NCBI RefSeq assembly: GCF_005116735.1
Contig: NZ_SWDB01000003.1
Span: forward strand, 182,016 to 246,015
DNA length: 64,000 nucleotides
Direction: 5' to 3'
DNA from: Thalassotalea mangrovi
Lineage (GTDB): Bacteria; Pseudomonadota; Gammaproteobacteria; Enterobacterales; Alteromonadaceae
Below are positions 17,916-25,721 of this stretch, in pieces. A program made the position numbers and the translations under genes. The notes beneath the pieces are model-generated. The model saw nothing but the letters and a program-made list of their open reading frames with translations, was not told the DNA's origin and ran no database searches. Within the stretch, counting starts at the first letter, position 1. Each line of letters begins with the position of its first letter.

Positions 17916-19079
17916 TTACTGCTCCAAAAATGTACGTATCGCATCGGCTTTGTCCTGAATTGAGAAAATACCGTCCAGGTGACCCCACATGCCTTCAATT
18001 TCATCGTACTGCGACGACTCACCGATTAACTCATGGGCTTTTTGGGCCATCGCTGGGAATAGAAGTAAGTCATTAGTCGCTGGCAGGAACAGGGTTTTCG
18101 CCTTGATTTGTTTCATCGCTCCAGCAAGATCATTGTTATAGCCGGCAATAAAAGTCTGGCAGGCGCGAACCAGATAGAGGATGTGATTGGCATCAATCAC
18201 TTCGGCGCGTTTTTCTGCTGCGCCATAGAGCCAGTCAACGACTGCATAGCTGGCATTGATGTCCTGTAACGGCTCTTTTTGTAACGCTGTGTGGTTAGGG
18301 TTTGACGCATTAAAAATTGCCGGGTGCATAGCTTCCTGAGTAATGATCGCCAAAGACTGAGTTAAGCCGGTGATTGGCTTTTCCTTGCCATAGTAATTGC
18401 CCTGTTGCCAGTTTGGATCCTGCTTAATGGGGAAGGCCCATTTTTCCAGTGCTGCGGTCAACCAGGCATCCGATTCGGCGACACCAATAACCGATACCAT
18501 ACGCTCAACCATGTCAGGGTAGGCAACCGCCCAGTCGATCGCTTGCATGGAACCCATTGATGGGCCAACGACAGCGTGCAGTTTCTTAATACCCAGGCTG
18601 TCCAATAAGGCTTTTTGTACATTGACAAAATCGCGAATGGTTACCACAGGAAATGTCAGGCCATAGGGTTTACCGGTTCTCGGATTAATGGATGCCGGAC
18701 CTGTGGTAATGACATTAGGATCATTGGCGCTGGCATTAACCAGGGTATCTGAGCTGATCACATAGAATTTATCAGTATCTATGGCCTTACCAGGTCCAAT
18801 AATAGCGTCCCAGTAGCCGGGCAGTGGATCGCTTTCGGCATACTTGCCGGCCGCGTGACTGGTGCCGGTAAAGTAATGGGTAATTAAAATCACATTGGAT
18901 TTGTCTTTATTTAGCTCGCCATAGGCTTCCCAGCCAATATTGACGGTGTCTATAGTTGAGCCATTAAAGGTTTGAAAATTATTCAGGCTGAATTGTTGCT
19001 TCTCAACCAACATGGTTTGCGCCCACACTGAACTGGCGCAGACAGATAAAGTGAGAATCAAGAGTTTTAATATTTTCAT
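17916..19079 (-). CDS. Exported alpha/beta hydrolase of the homoserine O-acetyltransferase-like family
   Basis: 387 residues with a clear signal peptide (hydrophobic residues 4-16, cleavage probably after V-W-A at 20). The fold resembles MetX, but the exported location and neighbours argue against methionine synthesis. Catalytic triad: S174 in G-P-S-M-G, D337 in A-T-N-D-L-L-L-F-P, H367 in W-G-H-L-D-G. Lying between a GntP-type permease and 3-hydroxybutyrate dehydrogenase, it may release a hydroxyacid from an ester or oligomer in the periplasm for import and oxidation. That role is inference; only the fold, triad and export signal are seen directly. Confidence 0.8.
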   Translation of the reverse strand: MKILKLLILTLSVCASSVWAQTMLVEKQQFSLNNFQTFNGSTIDTVNIGWEAYGELNKDKSNVILITHYFTGTSHAAGKYAESDPLPGYWDAIIGPGKAIDTDKFYVISSDTLVNASANDPNVITTGPASINPRTGKPYGLTFPVVTIRDFVNVQKALLDSLGIKKLHAVVGPSMGSMQAIDWAVAYPDMVERMVSVIGVAESDAWLTAALEKWAFPIKQDPNWQQGNYYGKEKPITGLTQSLAIITQEAMHPAIFNASNPNHTALQKEPLQDINASYAVVDWLYGAAEKRAEVIDANHILYLVRACQTFIAGYNNDLAGAMKQIKAKTLFLPATNDLLLFPAMAQKAHELIGESSQYDEIEGMWGHLDGIFSIQDKADAIRTFLEQ

Positions 19080-19134
19080 TATTGTTACCTTATTGTTCTT
19101 CTTAACTAGTTAATAATCTTTAGTTATTCACAGT

Positions 19135-20430
19135 TTAGAACAGAATGAACAAGCCAATGGCTATTGCCAGGCCAATCAGCGGCACGACACCGGTCATTGC
19201 AAACATCGACCAATAGGCGCTGGCGTGGGTTTCCTTACAAATCGCCCGTATGGTGGTTACCACATACCCATTGTGAGGCAGGGTATCCAGTGCACCAGAG
19301 CTGATTGCTACGACCCGGTGCAGTTCTTCGGGTTCGACACCCTGATCAATATAATGCGGGGCGATTAACGGTAATGCAATCGCCTGGCCGCCGGAAGCAG
19401 AACCCGTTAGTCCGGCAATCACACTCACGGCTACAGCAGCTCCGATTAATTCATTACCCGGAATCTGAGTCATCACCTCCACGGCTAACTGAAAGGCATC
19501 GGTCGATTTCGCCACAGCACCAAAACCGACTACCGCGGCAGTATTACCTATGGCGATCAGTGCACCAGTAGTGCCCTCGCTTACCGCATGATTGATATTA
19601 TGAAAGTGCGTCGCGTTAATGATCATAATACTGAGTACACCGCCGCCGAGTGCCAGGATCAGAGCATTGTGGCCAAACATATCGTGAAAGCCGAAGGAAA
19701 TCGCCAACACCACCAATAGCGGAATCAAGCCAGTGATCGGGTGTGGATAATCACGTTCAGGAATGTGTGGATCGTCGTCACGGCCTACAAAGGTTTCCCC
19801 ATTGGCCACGGCTTTGGTAATCATTCGCTTTAACCACCAGTAGCCAAACAACGCCATAAATACCGCAACCACCAGGCTCACTTCCCAGCCAGCGTATGGT
19901 GAGGTACCTAGATATTTAATAGGGATCCAGTTTTGAATTTCCGGTGAACCAGCAGAGGTCATGGTAAAGGTTACCGAACCGAATGCCAGTGCCGCTGGAA
20001 TAAAGCGCCGTGGCAGGTTAGCATCTTTAAACAAACTCAGTGCCATTGGATACACCGAAAACGCTACGACGAATAGATTGACCCCACCATAAGTTAAGAT
20101 GGCGCAGGCGGCGACCACAGCAAATACCGCCTTTTTCATTCCCAGGCGATCGACAATCCAGCGGGCCACGCTGTCAGCTGCTCCCGTGTCTTCCATAAAT
20201 TTACCAAAAAGAGAACCCAGCAAAAACATGAAGAACCAGGAGGCGATAAAACCGGTAAAGCCTGACATATAGGTAGCGACAAAATATTCATCACCGGTAA
20301 GAAGGGCCATTTGATTCGAAATGGCGACGAGCAGTGCACACAGCGGCGCACTGATAAAGAGGTTCATTCCCCGCATGGTCAGCACGATCAGTAAAACTAA
20401 TCCTCCGACCAAACCCAGCATACTTAACAT
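19135..20430 (-). CDS. GntP family permease, probably for 3-hydroxybutyrate
   Basis: 431 residues from the ATG at 20430, which has AGGGA upstream; a frame from 20505 adds an unsupported 25 residues. The protein begins M-L-S-M-L-G-L-V-G-G-L and has about 12 hydrophobic segments as in gluconate/H+ symporters, with the family-like G-S-A-S-G-G-Q-A-I-A-L-P and D-T-L-P-H-N-G-Y stretches. GntP homologues next to hydroxybutyrate dehydrogenase commonly carry 3-hydroxybutyrate, and the operon context supports that here. First gene of the three-gene operon, divergent from a TonB receptor. Confidence 0.88.
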   Translation of the reverse strand: MLSMLGLVGGLVLLIVLTMRGMNLFISAPLCALLVAISNQMALLTGDEYFVATYMSGFTGFIASWFFMFLLGSLFGKFMEDTGAADSVARWIVDRLGMKKAVFAVVAACAILTYGGVNLFVVAFSVYPMALSLFKDANLPRRFIPAALAFGSVTFTMTSAGSPEIQNWIPIKYLGTSPYAGWEVSLVVAVFMALFGYWWLKRMITKAVANGETFVGRDDDPHIPERDYPHPITGLIPLLVVLAISFGFHDMFGHNALILALGGGVLSIMIINATHFHNINHAVSEGTTGALIAIGNTAAVVGFGAVAKSTDAFQLAVEVMTQIPGNELIGAAVAVSVIAGLTGSASGGQAIALPLIAPHYIDQGVEPEELHRVVAISSGALDTLPHNGYVVTTIRAICKETHASAYWSMFAMTGVVPLIGLAIAIGLFILF

Positions 20431-20627
20431 AGGTATTCCCTGAACTAATGATATTGATTGTATTGGTGATCGAAAGAAACTGTGCTGCAACGGTGAAGTT
20501 ACCATCCGTATATTTATATTAACGAGCGGTTTCCGACACTTAAGACAAATTGTGCGCGAGAATAATGATGCTGGGTATAGTACTTAAGTATGAGTTACTT
20601 TTATTCACCTATCCGCTAGATTTATTT

Positions 20628-20656
20628 TTGATTGAAAAAAATACTGCAAACTAAAT
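20628..20656 (+). promoter_or_regulatory. Putative promoter of the TonB receptor gene at 20735
   Basis: TTGATT at 20628-20633, 17-base spacer, CTAAAT at 20651-20656. It lies in the 304-base divergent gap between gntP and the receptor. Also in the gap is an AGTACTTAAGTAT stretch near 20578-20590. Pattern match by eye only. Confidence 0.35.
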
Positions 20657-20734
20657 GAGTTGAACTTGCTGTTCATAGCAAGTCAATATAGCAACAAACA
20701 TAACAAGAAAAATTCCAATCCAATTGGGGGAGAT

Positions 20735-23038
20735 ATGAAGTCAACTTATACTAATTCGCGCAAAACACTTTGCGCATTGGCCGTCAGCGCCGCAATCTTC
20801 GGACCAGTGACCGCTTCGGCACAGGAAGAGCAGGAAGCGCTCGATAGTGCCGGCCTGGAGCGCATCGAAGTTACCGCCCGTAAAACCGTTGAAAACCTGC
20901 AGGAAGTGCCAGTGGCTGTTACGTCGATTGGTTCAGAAGAGCTCGCGACAAACGGCATCGAAGTACTGACTGAAGTTCAGCAGTTCTCGCCAAATACCAC
21001 TTTACAGCGCAGCCGAGGAACTAACTCAACCATTACCGCATTTATTCGTGGCGTGGGTCAGCAAGACCCTCTTTGGGGTTATGAGCCGGGTGTCGGTATT
21101 TATGTTGATGACGTTTATATCGCCCGTCCACAGGGTGCGGTTCTTGACCTGCTTGATGTAGAACGCATTGAAGTTTTACGTGGTCCGCAGGGTACTCTAT
21201 ACGGTAAGAACACCATTGGTGGTGCAATTAAGTATGTCACCAAGGAAATGAGTGGTGATGCAGAGCTGAATATCCAGGGGACTATCGGCTCATACAGTCA
21301 GGCAGATATCAAAGCTACAGGTCAGTTACCGGTAATTGATGACATGCTGTATCTGGGATTCGGTATCGCATCATTGCAACGTGACGGCTTTGGCGAGTAC
21401 CTGCAGGTTGATCCTCAATTGGGCGACCAGGATAAAGAAAACTACAACAAGGATGTAGTAGCCGGACGTTTAACACTCGAGTTTCGTCCTAGCGATGATT
21501 TATTCTTCCGTTTAAATTATGACAAAACCGAAGACGAATCGAACTCTAAAGGTGGCTATCGATTATTGCCAAGTATTCTTACCGATGCGCCAGTACCTGA
21601 CAGCGTTTACGACTCATATACCTCGTTACCAACCTGGAATAAAGTTGAACTTGAGGGCTATAGCCTGACCGCTAATTGGGATATCTCTGCCACCAGTAGT
21701 TTAAAGTATACTTTTGCAGACCGTGAGAGTTATTCTCCAACCAACATAGATTTTGATAATACACCGTTGCGTATCTTTGATGTACCAGCTATCTACGATG
21801 ATGAGCAAACTACACACGAGCTGCAATTCAATAATATCGGCGATAATCACAAATTTGTTGCCGGTCTTTACTATTATGACGCAGAATCCTGTGGCCAATT
21901 CGAGGCTATCTTAGAAGTATTGGGTAATGCCCTTGGCGCGCCGGGTTTAACACGAGAAGTGAGTGGTTGTTCAAATGGTACCTCAAAAGCCGCTTATGCA
22001 CAGTTAACCTACGACTTAACCGAACAATTTTCAGTAACTGCTGGTGGCCGTTATACCAAAGATGAAAAAGACGCTATCGTCAACAATGGCCTTGTTTTCG
22101 CAACGGTATACCCAGAGTCTGGTTGGATCGATGGTTATGTTCGTCCAGAAGGTGACTTAGTGCCAACCGTTCTTGATGACTCTGATGACTGGTCGAAATT
22201 CACGCCGCGCCTTGGTGTTGAATATCAGGCAACTGACGATATGATGTTCTTCGCAAGTTTCGCTCAGGGGTTCAAATCGGGTACGTTTAATCCACGAGCT
22301 CAGACTGCAGAGCCAGCGGCTGACCCGGAGAACGTTGATTCATATGAAGTTGGGATGAAAGCTGAATGGCTGAATAACGCCTTGCGTACCAATGTCACGT
22401 TGTTTTCTTTGGATCACAAAGATCGTCAATACATTTCTGTTCTGCCGGGCGCTGACTCTACACAGCTTAACCAACGTCTTGGTAATATCGGTTCCTCAGA
22501 AGCTGAAGGTGTAGAAGCAGAGATTTCTTGGCAGGCAACGCAGGACCTACGCTTTGATCTTGCTTTAGGTTACATTGATTCTGACTTTAGTGAAGTTATT
22601 GATACGGATTTAGAAGGCAATACTTTTGACAAGTCAGATCGCTTTACTATTTCTAATACCCCGGAATATACCTTTAACTTTGCAGCAAATTACACTTTGG
22701 TAACCGGTTTAGGTGACTTTGTGTTCAATGGTAACTACTACTATCGTGATGATTATGTATTATTTGAAGAAGATAGCCTGTTGACTCAGGACGGCTATGG
22801 TATTGTTAACCTGAGCGTAAACTGGTTCAGCAATGAGGGGAGTTGGTATGCAGGATTACATGTTAAAAACCTTACCGATGAGGAATACCTGATTGGCGGT
22901 TACCAGTTTGTAACGCCAGATCCAAGTGATCCGGGTAACACTGACTTGTATACTCCTGGTCTTGGTGGTGATAACACCCTGATTGGTTACTACGGTGACC
23001 CGCAAACCATCTCTCTGACAGTAGGTTATAACTTCTAA
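20735..23038 (+). CDS. TonB-dependent outer-membrane receptor
   Basis: 767 residues from the ATG at 20735 with GGGGGAG upstream. Signal peptide with A-S-A-Q cleavage region, then an I-E-V-T-A-R-K plug start and a plug domain including R-G-V-G-Q-Q-D, E-V-L-R-G-P-Q-G-T-L-Y-G-K-N-T-I-G-G-A. The beta-barrel ends in an aromatic residue (V-G-Y-N-F). It imports a ligand too large or scarce for porins, using TonB energy. No siderophore genes are near. The divergent neighbour is the gntP-hydrolase-bdh operon, so a hydroxyacid ester or oligomer is a possible ligand (inference). Followed by a long hairpin and a response regulator gene. Confidence 0.93.
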   Translation: MKSTYTNSRKTLCALAVSAAIFGPVTASAQEEQEALDSAGLERIEVTARKTVENLQEVPVAVTSIGSEELATNGIEVLTEVQQFSPNTTLQRSRGTNSTITAFIRGVGQQDPLWGYEPGVGIYVDDVYIARPQGAVLDLLDVERIEVLRGPQGTLYGKNTIGGAIKYVTKEMSGDAELNIQGTIGSYSQADIKATGQLPVIDDMLYLGFGIASLQRDGFGEYLQVDPQLGDQDKENYNKDVVAGRLTLEFRPSDDLFFRLNYDKTEDESNSKGGYRLLPSILTDAPVPDSVYDSYTSLPTWNKVELEGYSLTANWDISATSSLKYTFADRESYSPTNIDFDNTPLRIFDVPAIYDDEQTTHELQFNNIGDNHKFVAGLYYYDAESCGQFEAILEVLGNALGAPGLTREVSGCSNGTSKAAYAQLTYDLTEQFSVTAGGRYTKDEKDAIVNNGLVFATVYPESGWIDGYVRPEGDLVPTVLDDSDDWSKFTPRLGVEYQATDDMMFFASFAQGFKSGTFNPRAQTAEPAADPENVDSYEVGMKAEWLNNALRTNVTLFSLDHKDRQYISVLPGADSTQLNQRLGNIGSSEAEGVEAEISWQATQDLRFDLALGYIDSDFSEVIDTDLEGNTFDKSDRFTISNTPEYTFNFAANYTLVTGLGDFVFNGNYYYRDDYVLFEEDSLLTQDGYGIVNLSVNWFSNEGSWYAGLHVKNLTDEEYLIGGYQFVTPDPSDPGNTDLYTPGLGGDNTLIGYYGDPQTISLTVGYNF

Positions 23039-23052
23039 CCTCACCTTAGGCT

Positions 23053-23093
23053 CACCGGAATTCGAAGGGTCTCTCCCGCTCTTCGATTCCGGT
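23053..23093 (+). terminator. Long hairpin after the TonB receptor gene
   Basis: Arms ACCGGAATTCGAAG and CTTCGATTCCGGT (one mismatch) 15 bases after the stop; no strong T run. Confidence 0.6.
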
Positions 23094-23157
23094 TCCTGTC
23101 AACGTCCTGACAGTGTTAATTGATTCAATTTATGTTATTAATAAGGCCGGTTTCCCA

Positions 23158-23823
23158 ATGAGTTATGATGTTGTGAAAATAGCCATAGCAGACGATCATC
23201 CACTATTTCGAACCGCTTTAATCCAGGCGGCGGCGAAAACCCTGAGCCATAGCGAAATACTCGAAGCCGAGTCATTCGCAGAGTTGCAACAGTTGCTCAA
23301 CCATCACGATGATCTGGAATTAATCTTTCTAGATATCAATATGCCGGGTAATGATGGTTTTTCCGGATTGTCGCGGATAAAAAATGCCTATCCGGATATC
23401 CAGGTGATCATGGTATCGGCGATAGAAGATGGCAAAGTCATTGGCCGGGCTATTGATTTGGGCGCCAGTGGTTATATTCCTAAATCGTCGTCTCTGGAAC
23501 AAATATCGCGAGCCATTGAAACGGTATTAAACGGCGAAACCTGGGTGCCGGAAGGCATACTGGTCGTGGAAAATGATGGTCCTGAGAAAGTGTTAGCAGC
23601 AAAACTGGAGACGCTGACTCCGGCTCAGTTTAACGTATTACAGATGATTTGCGATGGCCTGCTTAACAAACAAATTGCCTACGAAATGAATATTCAGGAA
23701 ACCACAGTGAAAAACCATGTTTCCGCCATATTGCAAAAACTTAGTGTGAATAATCGCACTCAGGCTGGCCTGATTTACCAGCAACTCAAATCCATAGAAC
23801 AACAAAGCGAGTCGTTGCTTTAA
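23158..23823 (+). CDS. NarL/LuxR-family response regulator (orphan)
   Basis: 221 residues from ATG at 23158; a GTG-initiated frame from 23113 adds nothing recognisable. The receiver domain starts K-I-A-I-A-D-D-H-P-L-F, with the phosphorylated aspartate at D59 (L-I-F-L-D-I-N-M-P-G) and a K-S-S-S motif in the position of the conserved lysine. The C-terminal LuxR helix-turn-helix reads L-T-P-A-Q-F-N-V-L-Q ... N-K-Q-I-A-Y-E-M ... T-T-V-K-N-H-V. No histidine kinase is adjacent. Position behind the TonB receptor suggests control of the hydroxyacid locus, but this is unproven. Confidence 0.9.
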   Translation: MSYDVVKIAIADDHPLFRTALIQAAAKTLSHSEILEAESFAELQQLLNHHDDLELIFLDINMPGNDGFSGLSRIKNAYPDIQVIMVSAIEDGKVIGRAIDLGASGYIPKSSSLEQISRAIETVLNGETWVPEGILVVENDGPEKVLAAKLETLTPAQFNVLQMICDGLLNKQIAYEMNIQETTVKNHVSAILQKLSVNNRTQAGLIYQQLKSIEQQSESLL

Positions 23824-23832
23824 CCGCAGGGC

Positions 23833-23876
23833 TAATACCAATTCCATTAAATTTTTGCACAACTCAGAGTTAGGGC
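23833..23876. repeat. End of a MITE-like element, second copy
   Basis: 44 bases beginning TAATACCAATTCCATTAA are identical, except for one base, to 48871-48914 at the imuA locus. The interior then diverges, and a matching right end is not clear before the dsrE gene. It begins 10 bases after the response-regulator stop. Confidence 0.8.
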
Positions 23877-23985
23877 TGAGGTTCAGTTACAACATAGATT
23901 TCATTGATATAGTCATTCTATATTAATGAAAAAGGTGTAATGTGTCGCCCTGAGTATCAATTCCCCTGATTGCAATAACAATCCA

Positions 23986-24531
23986 TTAGAATGGATTGAG
24001 GATATAGCCCTGTTGTTGCAATAATTGATTCGCAGTCATTGCCGACAAGGCCATCTTGATTCCCGGTTTTAAATCTTTTGCTTCGATCTGATAATAACTG
24101 GCTGATTGCCCGCAGACATAGATGTCAACGCCAGCGGCTAGTAAAGCCTGGATCAGCTCATCATTTACATCATCTTTGTTATGTTGTTTTTTATAGAGCT
24201 CGCTGCTGACCATCTCAGCGGTAGCTTTACCATGGACTATCATCGCCACCTTTATGTTTTCCGTTGCCACCCCAGCCCGCGCATGCATGTTGATATAGCG
24301 AGCTACCGTATTGTAATTAGCATTTAGCTTATCGTCCTGTGAGCCTTCGCTGATATCGAAGATGATTTTAAAGCTTTGCTGCTCGGGGTTGGGTAAAGCG
24401 TTTGCTATCGGCGCGTTCTGGCCATAGTTTTTGATCACCGGACCGGTGGTAAATTCCGGCACTTTTGCCTGGATAACGGTGGATACTAGGGTGAATGGTA
24501 AACTAACTGCTAATATTAAGTTCTTGAGCAT
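23986..24531 (-). CDS. DsrE-like exported protein
   Basis: 181 residues from the ATG at 24531; an upstream frame extension is unsupported. N-terminal signal peptide (L-K-N-L-I-L-A-V-S-L-P-F-T-L-V-S). The body resembles DsrE/DsrF-like sulfur-relay folds: V-A-M-I-V-H-G-K-A-T, then a C-G-Q-S motif with a single cysteine, and the C-terminal P-G-I-K-M-A-L-S-A-M. Cytoplasmic relatives carry persulfide sulfur; exported versions are of unknown function. It is divergent from an OmpR-type regulator. Confidence 0.75.
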   Translation of the reverse strand: MLKNLILAVSLPFTLVSTVIQAKVPEFTTGPVIKNYGQNAPIANALPNPEQQSFKIIFDISEGSQDDKLNANYNTVARYINMHARAGVATENIKVAMIVHGKATAEMVSSELYKKQHNKDDVNDELIQALLAAGVDIYVCGQSASYYQIEAKDLKPGIKMALSAMTANQLLQQQGYILNPF

Positions 24532-24656
24532 AGTAGAAATTAAATCATTGTATGGTAGCACTACTGTTGCACAAAATGCACCGGCTGAAAAGCCTGACAT
24601 ACGTCGCCGGTCTTATGGGTAAGTCGATATGAAACAATTAGTTGTAGGGTAATCCT

Positions 24657-25373
24657 ATGAATCAACAGAAAGGGAACATTAGTCAGTTTTCAACCATTAT
24701 GCTGGTCGAAGATGATCAGGTTTTCTCATCGTTGATGAAAACCTATCTGGAAAAGTCATCTTATGTTGTAGAGCAGGTGTTTCGTGGCGATCAGGCGTAT
24801 CGCACGCAAATTAAAACGCAACCGGATTTGATCATTCTTGATATCGGCCTGCCAGGCAAAGATGGGTATAAGGTGTGCCATGAGCTACGCAGCACATACA
24901 AGGGGCCGATTCTGTTTTTAACGTCCCATGCCAGCGAGGCCGAGCATCTGGCGGCATTTAACGTTGGTGCTGATGATTATCTGGTAAAACCGGCAAGTCC
25001 ACAGGTAGTGTTAGCGCATGTGGATGCCCTGTTACGACGCTACAAGGAGCAGGTAGGCAGCGGCAAACGCCAGACGCTGGAAGTCGGCGAAATCACCCTG
25101 ACTCCAGCGGAACAAAAATGCGCAATTAACGGTAGCGAAGTTACCCTGTCAAATTTTGAGTTCGAACTACTAACCTTGCTGATGTATAACGTTGGTAAGG
25201 TTATTACCCGGGATAACATCTATAAACTTTTGCTTGGTCGCGAGTATGACGGTTCGGAACGTTCCGTCGACGTTCGGGTGTCACGTTTGCGCGATAAACT
25301 GGTTAGCCAGGGAGCGGAAAATGCCCATATCAAGACGATTTGGGGTAAAGGCTACTTGCTCAGCGCCGATTAA
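24657..25373 (+). CDS. OmpR-family response regulator (orphan)
   Basis: 238 residues. The receiver domain has the acidic pair E18/D19, phosphoacceptor D62 (L-I-I-L-D-I-G-L-P-G-K-D-G), a conserved T in F-L-T-S and lysine in Y-L-V-K-P-A. The C-terminal winged helix follows (L-T-P-A-E-Q ... L-S-N-F-E-F-E-L-L), with R-S-V-D-V-R-V-S-R-L-R-D-K and the wing I-W-G-K-G-Y-L-L. Overall RstA-like. No sensor kinase lies next to it. It converges on a small membrane protein gene. Confidence 0.93.
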   Translation: MNQQKGNISQFSTIMLVEDDQVFSSLMKTYLEKSSYVVEQVFRGDQAYRTQIKTQPDLIILDIGLPGKDGYKVCHELRSTYKGPILFLTSHASEAEHLAAFNVGADDYLVKPASPQVVLAHVDALLRRYKEQVGSGKRQTLEVGEITLTPAEQKCAINGSEVTLSNFEFELLTLLMYNVGKVITRDNIYKLLLGREYDGSERSVDVRVSRLRDKLVSQGAENAHIKTIWGKGYLLSAD

Positions 25374-25381
25374 CGGCGACG

Positions 25382-25657
25382 TTAATCGCTATCAGGTTTT
25401 TCCTGTTCAATGATTTCCTGATCTAGCAAATCACTGTTTGCCCGAAATAACAGGGTAAATATGAACGTAGAAACGATCAGGCTAGAGAAGCCGGTAATTT
25501 GTAAGGTGAACAGTGGTGATTGTTCCTGAAAAATCATGGTTAGTTCAATAATGCAGGACAAAAGTCCGGTTAACGAGAGTAATAGCAACAAGAAATAAGA
25601 AGCGGGTGATATCAGGATATGTTGTTTTTCCTGCTGCAGTAATTTTTTCAGTTTCAT
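25382..25657 (-). CDS. Small inner-membrane protein, unknown function
   Basis: 91 residues from the ATG at 25657; a longer frame upstream merely antisenses the repeat and receptor end. Basic N-terminus M-K-L-K-K-L-L-Q-Q-E-K, two hydrophobic segments (about residues 19-39 and 51-71), acidic C-terminal tail. Family not recognised. It lies downstream of the TonB receptor gene but behind a strong terminator, so is probably expressed separately or by readthrough. Confidence 0.55.
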   Translation of the reverse strand: MKLKKLLQQEKQHILISPASYFLLLLLSLTGLLSCIIELTMIFQEQSPLFTLQITGFSSLIVSTFIFTLLFRANSDLLDQEIIEQEKPDSD

Positions 25658-25680
25658 AGTTGTAATACCTGGGGTAGAAA

Positions 25681-25705
25681 AAAGCGATGGCATTGCCATC
25701 GCTTT
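25681..25705 (-). terminator. Terminator of the TonB receptor gene at 25722-28193
   Basis: Twelve-base perfect stem (AAAGCGATGGCA / TGCCATCGCTTT) with a single-base loop and a minus-strand T run, 17 bases after the receptor stop. Confidence 0.9.
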
Positions 25706-25721
25706 ATTTTTAGCGCAACGA

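Noticed and set aside
23638-23862. 74-codon minus-strand frame starting M-C-K-N-L-M
   Set aside because: Its start lies in the repeated element end and the rest is antisense to the response regulator; the same M-C-K-N-L-M start appears before imuA for the same reason.
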